This document shows, in pieces, positions 59,103 to 64,000 of a DNA stretch of 64,000 nt. The position numbers and the translations under genes are program-made. Where the stretch lies: contig CAOLHI010004223.1 in the NCBI GenBank assembly GCA_948474755.1, forward strand, positions 1 through 64,000. The letters are read 5' to 3'. The notes under the pieces were generated by a model. The model had not been told where the DNA came from. It made no database searches and worked only from the letters and a program-made list of their open reading frames with translations. Numbering within the stretch: position 1 is the first letter of the stretch; the number at the start of each line of letters is the position of its first letter. Origin of the DNA: Ctenosaura bakeri. Its lineage: Eukaryota; Chordata; Lepidosauria; Squamata; Iguanidae.

Positions 59103-60194
59103 ATGCCGCCCTTTCGGCGCGGCTCCGGCTTCCTGCTCTGCCTCCTGGCCCTCTTGCCTTCCCGCGGCGCTTCCGTGGAGACCGAGATCGTCACCCCGAT
59201 CCGCTTCGACCCGGACCTCCGCGCCCGGCGCCCGTCCTTCCCGCGCCCCGGCTGGACGGCGGCGGCGGCGGCGGAGGCAGAGGAGCGCGCCGGGGCCGGC
59301 GTGATCTTCCAAATCAGCGCCTTTCGCGAGGATTTCTACCTGAACCTGACGCCGGACGCGCGTTTCCTGGCGCCCTCGTTCGCCACGCAGTACCTGGGCG
59401 CCCCGTCGGACAAGCCCGACGGCGCCCAGCCCGGCCGCGGAGGGGAGGAAGGCGGCGGCGGCGGCGGCGGAGACCTGCGGCACTGCTTCTACTCCGGCGA
59501 CGTGAACTCGGATCGGGACTCCTTCGCCGCCGTGAGCCTCTGCGGGGGGCTGACCGGGGCGTTCGGCTACCGAGGGGCCGAGTATCTCATCCGCCCGCTC
59601 AAGGACGGCGGCGGGAGCGGCGGCGGCGGGAACCGGGCGCTGTGGAGCAACCACGGCGAGCACCTGTTGCAGCGCCGGAGCGCCCCGTCCAGCCCCGACG
59701 CCGCCTCGGTCACCTCGAGGTGCGGCGTGGCTTCCGGGCTCAACCCGGCCATCGTGCAAGCCTTGGAGAGCTATAAGGTCTCCCAGGAGAAGGAGGAAGG
59801 GGGAGGCTGGCGGGGGAGGCGGCGCGGGGAGGCCCCGCCGCCGTCCAAGAAGAAGGGCGGCCGGGCCAAGCGCTTCGTCTCCATCCCGCGCTACGTGGAG
59901 ACGCTGGTGGTGGCCGACGAGTCCATGGTCAAGTTCCACGGCGACGACCTCCAGCACTACCTGCTCACCCTGATGGCCACGGCGGCCCGGCTCTACCGGC
60001 ACGCCAGCATCCAGAACCCCATCAACCTGGCGGTGGTCAAGTTCCTGGTCATCGGGCAGGAGGACAAAGGGCCCAAGGTGACCGGCAACGCGGCGCTGAC
60101 GCTGCGCAACTTCTGCGTCTGGCAGAAGAAGTGGAACAAGGGCAACGACAAGCACCCCGAGTACTGGGACACGGCCATCCTTTTCACCAAGCAG
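59103..60194 (+). CDS. ADAMTS15: ADAMTS15 first coding exon (partial gene)
   Basis: This encodes the signal peptide, propeptide and N-terminal part of the catalytic domain of ADAMTS15, a secreted metalloprotease that cleaves large proteoglycans such as versican (family knowledge). The exon gives 364 residues. The signal peptide spans about 1-24 (FLLCLLALLP core). Propeptide blocks are VIFQISAFREDFYLNLTPDARFL starting at 67 (written here in parts: VIFQISAFREDFYL, NLTPDARFL), RHCFYSGDVN (126-135) and FAAVSLCGG (141-149). A cysteine-switch-like TSRCGVASG is at 204-212, furin-type RAKR at 254-257, and mature FVSIPRYVETLVVADESM follows. The ATG at 59103 has G at -3 and is the only suitable start. 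The exon ends in phase 0 at CAG then GTGGGC, after AILFTKQ. The HExxH exon is outside the window. Poly-Ala (53-57) and two Gly-rich runs (117-123 and 169-176) look lineage-specific. Confidence 0.96.
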
Positions 60195-62021
60195 GTGGGC
60201 GCCTCCCGGGGGCGGCCGGGGGGGTGGGGAGGCGGGGTGGGGAAAAGAAGGGCCGAAGGAAGGGCTCCAAGAACTGACAGCGCCTTCGGAGCGCCTTCCG
60301 CGATGCCCCGCCGCCGTGAGCCCTGGGCGCCCTGCCTTTCCTCCTGCCTGCCTGCCTTCCTTCCTTCCTTCCTTGCAGCCGCTGTGCCCACTGTGCGCTC
60401 TGCCTTGCCGCCTCTCTGCTCCTTAGGCTGTGCCCTTTCTTACTGCTCTTGTGCGCACTAGACGTCCTGCCCTTCCTTGCTCTTCCTTGCCTCCGCTGTG
60501 CCCACTAGGCTTCCTGCCCGTCTCCCTTTCCTGCCGCTCCTTCCCATTCCAGCCTCCCTGGGAGGCTCAGAGGTTCCGATCTGGACCGAGTCTAGGTGGG
60601 TAGACCTCGACTCAGTTGCCTCCGCATCCTCTTTGTGTTGGAATTTAGGGCAAGCGCCCCGGGGGATCCCATTTCCACCTGGTGTATGCGCGCGTGTTTG
60701 TTTCTGCGTGTCTCCCACGGTTTGCCTACATTGCTACATTCAACAACGTGGTTTGAACCCAGCAAGGTTGGACCAAACTGTGAAATAGGCTATGTTACTA
60801 AACTGGCAAGTAGGAGGCGCTGTAGTCGTGAGATTTTAGGAATGTGGGAATGGCCAAGGATTGGATTCCTGACTTTAAAATGCCACACTGGGTTTCTCTT
60901 TGTCCTAGGCAGGCAATCTTCAGATGACAAGATCTGGGGGGTATTTAGCTAGGAGTAAGTTGCATTGAATTCTTGGTGGGCTTGTTTCCAAGCAAAAGTA
61001 CAGAATCGCAGCTGCTCTAAAGGGTAGAGCTTGGGAATGGGGCTGTTTGAACTACACCTCTTCAAATCCCCTACCTGAGGGATTTGGGAGTTATAGTCCA
61101 AAAAAATATATTCCTAAATTGGCTAGAGAAGTATGGGAATGGTAGTCCCAACACTCCCATTGCTAGGCTGACTGGGGGTTTCTGGAAACCATAGTTTGAA
61201 AAGACCCATCCTTGTGCTGACCAAGGGATAATGGGAGATACAGTCCAGTCACTTCATGTGCTGGCTGCAGATTCTAGGAGTTATAGTCCCAAAATATCCC
61301 ATTCCTAAATGCTAGGTTTTTCAGCAGGGAGTGCCTTTCTCCACCTTGCTGTCTTGGTCCTTGCCATGTGTTTTGGACCAGGAGCTGAATTTGGAACTCC
61401 GTGCATGCCAAACATGTGCTTGGATGCTATGCATAGCCGGCCTCTCCCAAAGCTCAGTGGCAGCTCCAAGGGAGGGCAGCTCATGGGGCGGGCACTTGGC
61501 ATACGTGGAATTCCTTTTGAACAGCGGACGAGGGAGAAGAAAAAGACAAACACCCATTGGCACAGTTTTTGTAATTACTAAATATTTTTTTTAGTGAGGC
61601 CAGTAAATGGGTCAGATGGAAGACATTCTTCAAAGGGAGGCAATTCTGATCAGGGTCCAGCTAGCCAGTGGGCCCCTCTCTCAGAATCTTTGGAGCTGTG
61701 ATGCCTTTCTCTCTCCCTCTGTCTTTCTTTCTCCACTTCTTCTGTGTCTCCTCTCCTTCCTCTGTTTGCAGGGACATAATTGCTGGTTACCCAGTGCAAC
61801 CCCTGTTTACAGCCTAGAACAGTCATTCCTTTCTGCCCAACAGCTGGGAAACTGTGGCCGGATGCATCTTCAAATGCACCTTGAGGATGATATTTTTTAA
61901 AAATGAGGGCAGCATCAGGAAGACATAAAGGAAGATTAGAAAATGTGGGAAGGCTGTGGTAGAATTTCTTGCTCTCCTTGTGCTAGATGAGAGGTAACTG
62001 TGAAATTGCTGGGCAGCATAT
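60195..62021. other. ADAMTS15 intron 1, proximal part
   Basis: (TTCC)n tract at about 60356-60375. ACTACA-type palindromic fragments lie between about 61040 and 61300 (AGTTATAGTCC, GGTAGTCCCAACACTCCCAT). No exon is recognised. Confidence 0.5.
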
Positions 62022-62211
62022 TGAGGAGCAAGTATCATGGTTTGAGCATTGGACTATGACCCCAGAGACCAGCATTCAATTTCCTACTCAGCCATGGAAA
62101 CCCACTGGGCATGTCACACACTCTCAGCTCCAGAAAACCCTGCAATAGGCTCACCTTAGGTTTGCCATAAGTCGGAAGTGACTTGAAGGTGCACAACAAC
62201 AGCCACAACAA
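62022..62211 (+). mobile_element. tRNA-derived SINE, internally shortened
   Basis: CAGCCATGGAAACCCACTGG is followed almost directly by CATGTCACACACTCTCAGC, so part of the body is deleted. The tail is GACTTGAAGGTGCACAACAA. Confidence 0.83.
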
Positions 62212-64000
62212 TATTGAGAAAGAGACAGAAGAAAATGGGGTTTTGCACTCTCCAGGCTGACTCAATACAGTTAGCTGCCCAAGGCAAAAGGACACGAGGG
62301 TTCCTCCTGGTAGCAGCTTTTTGGCTTCCATGTCAAGGGAGCAGTGAATCTGCTTTGGATTTTGGCCCAAGTGTTAAAAAGGAGCTATCCAAAGTGCTGA
62401 ACTCTAGCACCTTCTCAAAGAGGTTGAGCATCCTAGCTATCTTCAGACTAAACCCCAGAGTGGATTCTCTGTCCTAGTGACAGGAAAGCTCCCAGCTGCC
62501 ACTGAAAGGTGGTGGGAAACTATTTTCACTGTACCTCAAGGGGAGGATAGACTTGTTTATGTGGTCAGGGCAGACTAACCTGAAAAAGTACGTTCCTCAG
62601 ATATAGTTGGATTGCAGCTCTTATCATCCCCAGCTAGTATAGCCAATGGTGAGGAGTGCTGGGAGTTGCAGTCCAGCAGTATCTTGAAGAGCCACACTTT
62701 GTCCACCTGTGCTTTAGGGCAACATAAATAAGAGTGCTATGTACTGCCTACACAAGATTTCCTTCCTCTGATCCAGCAGGTCTCCTGTTTGTTTATTTAA
62801 AGTATTTATATCATTGTTTACAGCTGGAAAGTCTTGCGTATCAGTAATAATAAATAATACCAGACAGTCTGTACCCTCAGGCTTACAATCTAAAAAGCCT
62901 TGACATAAAAGGGAAGGAGGATAGGTGGAGAAGAGGAAATCAAGAAAGCTCAAGGATCGGTGCTTAATGTTATGAGGTTCTGTGGCCTGTTGGAAGGGCT
63001 TCTGCTGGGTGACAGTTGGGGAGGGGCAAAGACCAATGACGCTGGCTTCTCAGGAGGTGTTGTGATGTCCCGGTTTCTTTCTCTGCTCCCTTTTCAGTCT
63101 GGTTAACTTGTTACATTCTTATTTGTTCAAGCAAATCTTTTCTTCTTCTTCTAAAAACCATTGCAGAAGGTCCAGGAAACTTGAGAGCGGTTGGTATATG
63201 CCTAACTTAGGCATTTGTACATCACACTTGCCTCATGTGCGAGCTGGGATTTCTTCCTGCAGGGTCATTTTTCACTGTGAACATTTTATTTACACTTGCT
63301 GTAAACATGCGTAGGTTTCTCACGTTGCATGACTTTTGTCCTCAAAGGAACATTCCTGTGATTAGAAGGACTTACTACTCCTTGCTCTGCTTGTCTTGGT
63401 TTTGTTTTGTTTGGGTGCTGATGAGAATCCATCACGCTCCAGTGAAGAGAAGAGTCCCTAGTTTTTCGGTCACATTGTTTATGGCTCCAGAAGAACCACA
63501 GTCCATCACAATTGCCTGCTGTTGAATCCTGCAGGGAGATCTCATGAAGAAGGCAGAAGATGATCTTCCAGCTCCTCCCAACTCTGGTCCCTTCCCTCCT
63601 TAGCCTCTGTGTGGGTGCTGACAGCCAGAGCATGCCTTGTGATTGGTCATGCCCAAAAGCTTCTCCCCCAGTAGGAGCACAGCTGCACACTTTGCCTTCA
63701 TGCCTCAGCAGCCATTGTCACATAGAAGTGAGAGGTTTTTGCTTTCCATCCACCTGGACTGGCTTCAGACAGGTGATGGACGTGCAGTTTCTGCAAGGAA
63801 TCTCTGGCCCCACTAAGGCCTCACTCATGCTCCATGGAAGCAATCCCAGTTATGCTCATGGGAAGCATCTCTGCGTGTCCAATTGGGATTTTTCATTTGA
63901 CATGCAGAAACTTCAGCCAAAGCATGCTGCGAAACATTCTTGTGGTTTGCGTTTCCATTTTTTCATCACTGCTGATTTTCTTATTTTTTCAGGGTTCCCA
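62212..64000. other. ADAMTS15 intron 1, continuing past the window
   Basis: 62600-62690 holds an inverted AACTCCCAG-type pair (ATTGCAGCTCTTATCATCC and GCTGGGAGTTGCAGTCC). 62790-62950 resembles the reversed 3' region of a common LINE/SINE (CCCTCAGGCTTACAATCTAA). No ADAMTS15 exon 2 (HExxH region) is seen before the window ends. Confidence 0.45.

Larger units (their letters stand above)
58540..60330. other. CpG island over ADAMTS15 promoter and exon 1
   Basis: Very high GC with frequent CG dinucleotides begins near 58540, peaks in 58980-60180 and fades after the exon. This is typical of a vertebrate CpG-island promoter. Confidence 0.88.

Noticed and set aside
58551..60155. 534-codon minus-strand open frame antisense to ADAMTS15
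   Set aside because: It is the complement of a GC-rich coding exon. Its translation is Arg/Gly/Ala-rich low complexity with no domain, and the plus-strand homology to ADAMTS15 explains the openness.
60195..60461. Read-through of ADAMTS15 past residue 364
   Set aside because: The reading frame passes a GTGGGC donor after the conserved TAILFTKQ block, and the following residues lose all ADAMTS similarity.
1..64000. CRISPR arrays, operons or phage-like islands
   Set aside because: No regularly spaced short repeats with unique spacers and no bacterial gene organisation. All features are vertebrate-type.

Overview
The window looks like nuclear DNA of a squamate reptile, probably a lizard. The evidence is the pair of vertebrate ADAMTS first exons, abundant tRNA-derived SINEs with an ACAACAAC-type tail, SINEs with a 5S rRNA-derived head, a CR1 LINE 3' end with its tandem ATTCTATG-type terminus, and many short DNA-transposon relics. 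I assign no species. No bacterial-style gene, CRISPR array or autonomous transposase gene is visible.

Layout. Two protein-coding exons sit head-to-head. The first exon of ADAMTS8 lies on the minus strand (15538-16257). The first exon of ADAMTS15 lies on the plus strand (59103-60194). Each has a CpG-rich promoter region and a TATA-like box. The orientation matches the conserved vertebrate ADAMTS8-ADAMTS15 pair. Positions 1-15537 are ADAMTS8 intron 1, 16258-59102 is the divergent intergenic spacer plus 5' UTRs, and 60195-64000 is ADAMTS15 intron 1. The HExxH catalytic exons of both proteases are outside the window.

The spacer and introns are mostly interspersed repeats. (1) A recent 6.03-kb LTR retroelement (37364-43393) has LTRs that read as identical, a TSD (ACAT), a tRNA-Lys-type primer site and a polypurine tract, but no gag/pol/env reading frame; it looks non-autonomous. 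(2) There are about fourteen copies of a palindromic MITE (termini GGCCATTTCCGCACTA) and three copies of a GC-rich ~425-bp MITE with related termini. Both have 3-bp target duplications, as in PIF/Harbinger elements. (3) Three Tigger/pogo-like elements plus a fragment, and one hAT-like element, several with other elements nested inside. (4) About a dozen tRNA-derived SINEs, two 5S-headed SINEs, one CR1 and one split LINE tail.

Functionally, both genes encode secreted metalloproteases of the proteoglycan-cleaving ADAMTS clade. Non-repeat points of interest are two closely spaced RFX-type X-box motifs near 35.4 kb and a candidate plus-strand exon at 14282-14646 inside ADAMTS8 intron 1. I see no new multi-gene system. 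The most unusual objects are the coding-free young retroelement and the two MITE families that appear to share one transposase.
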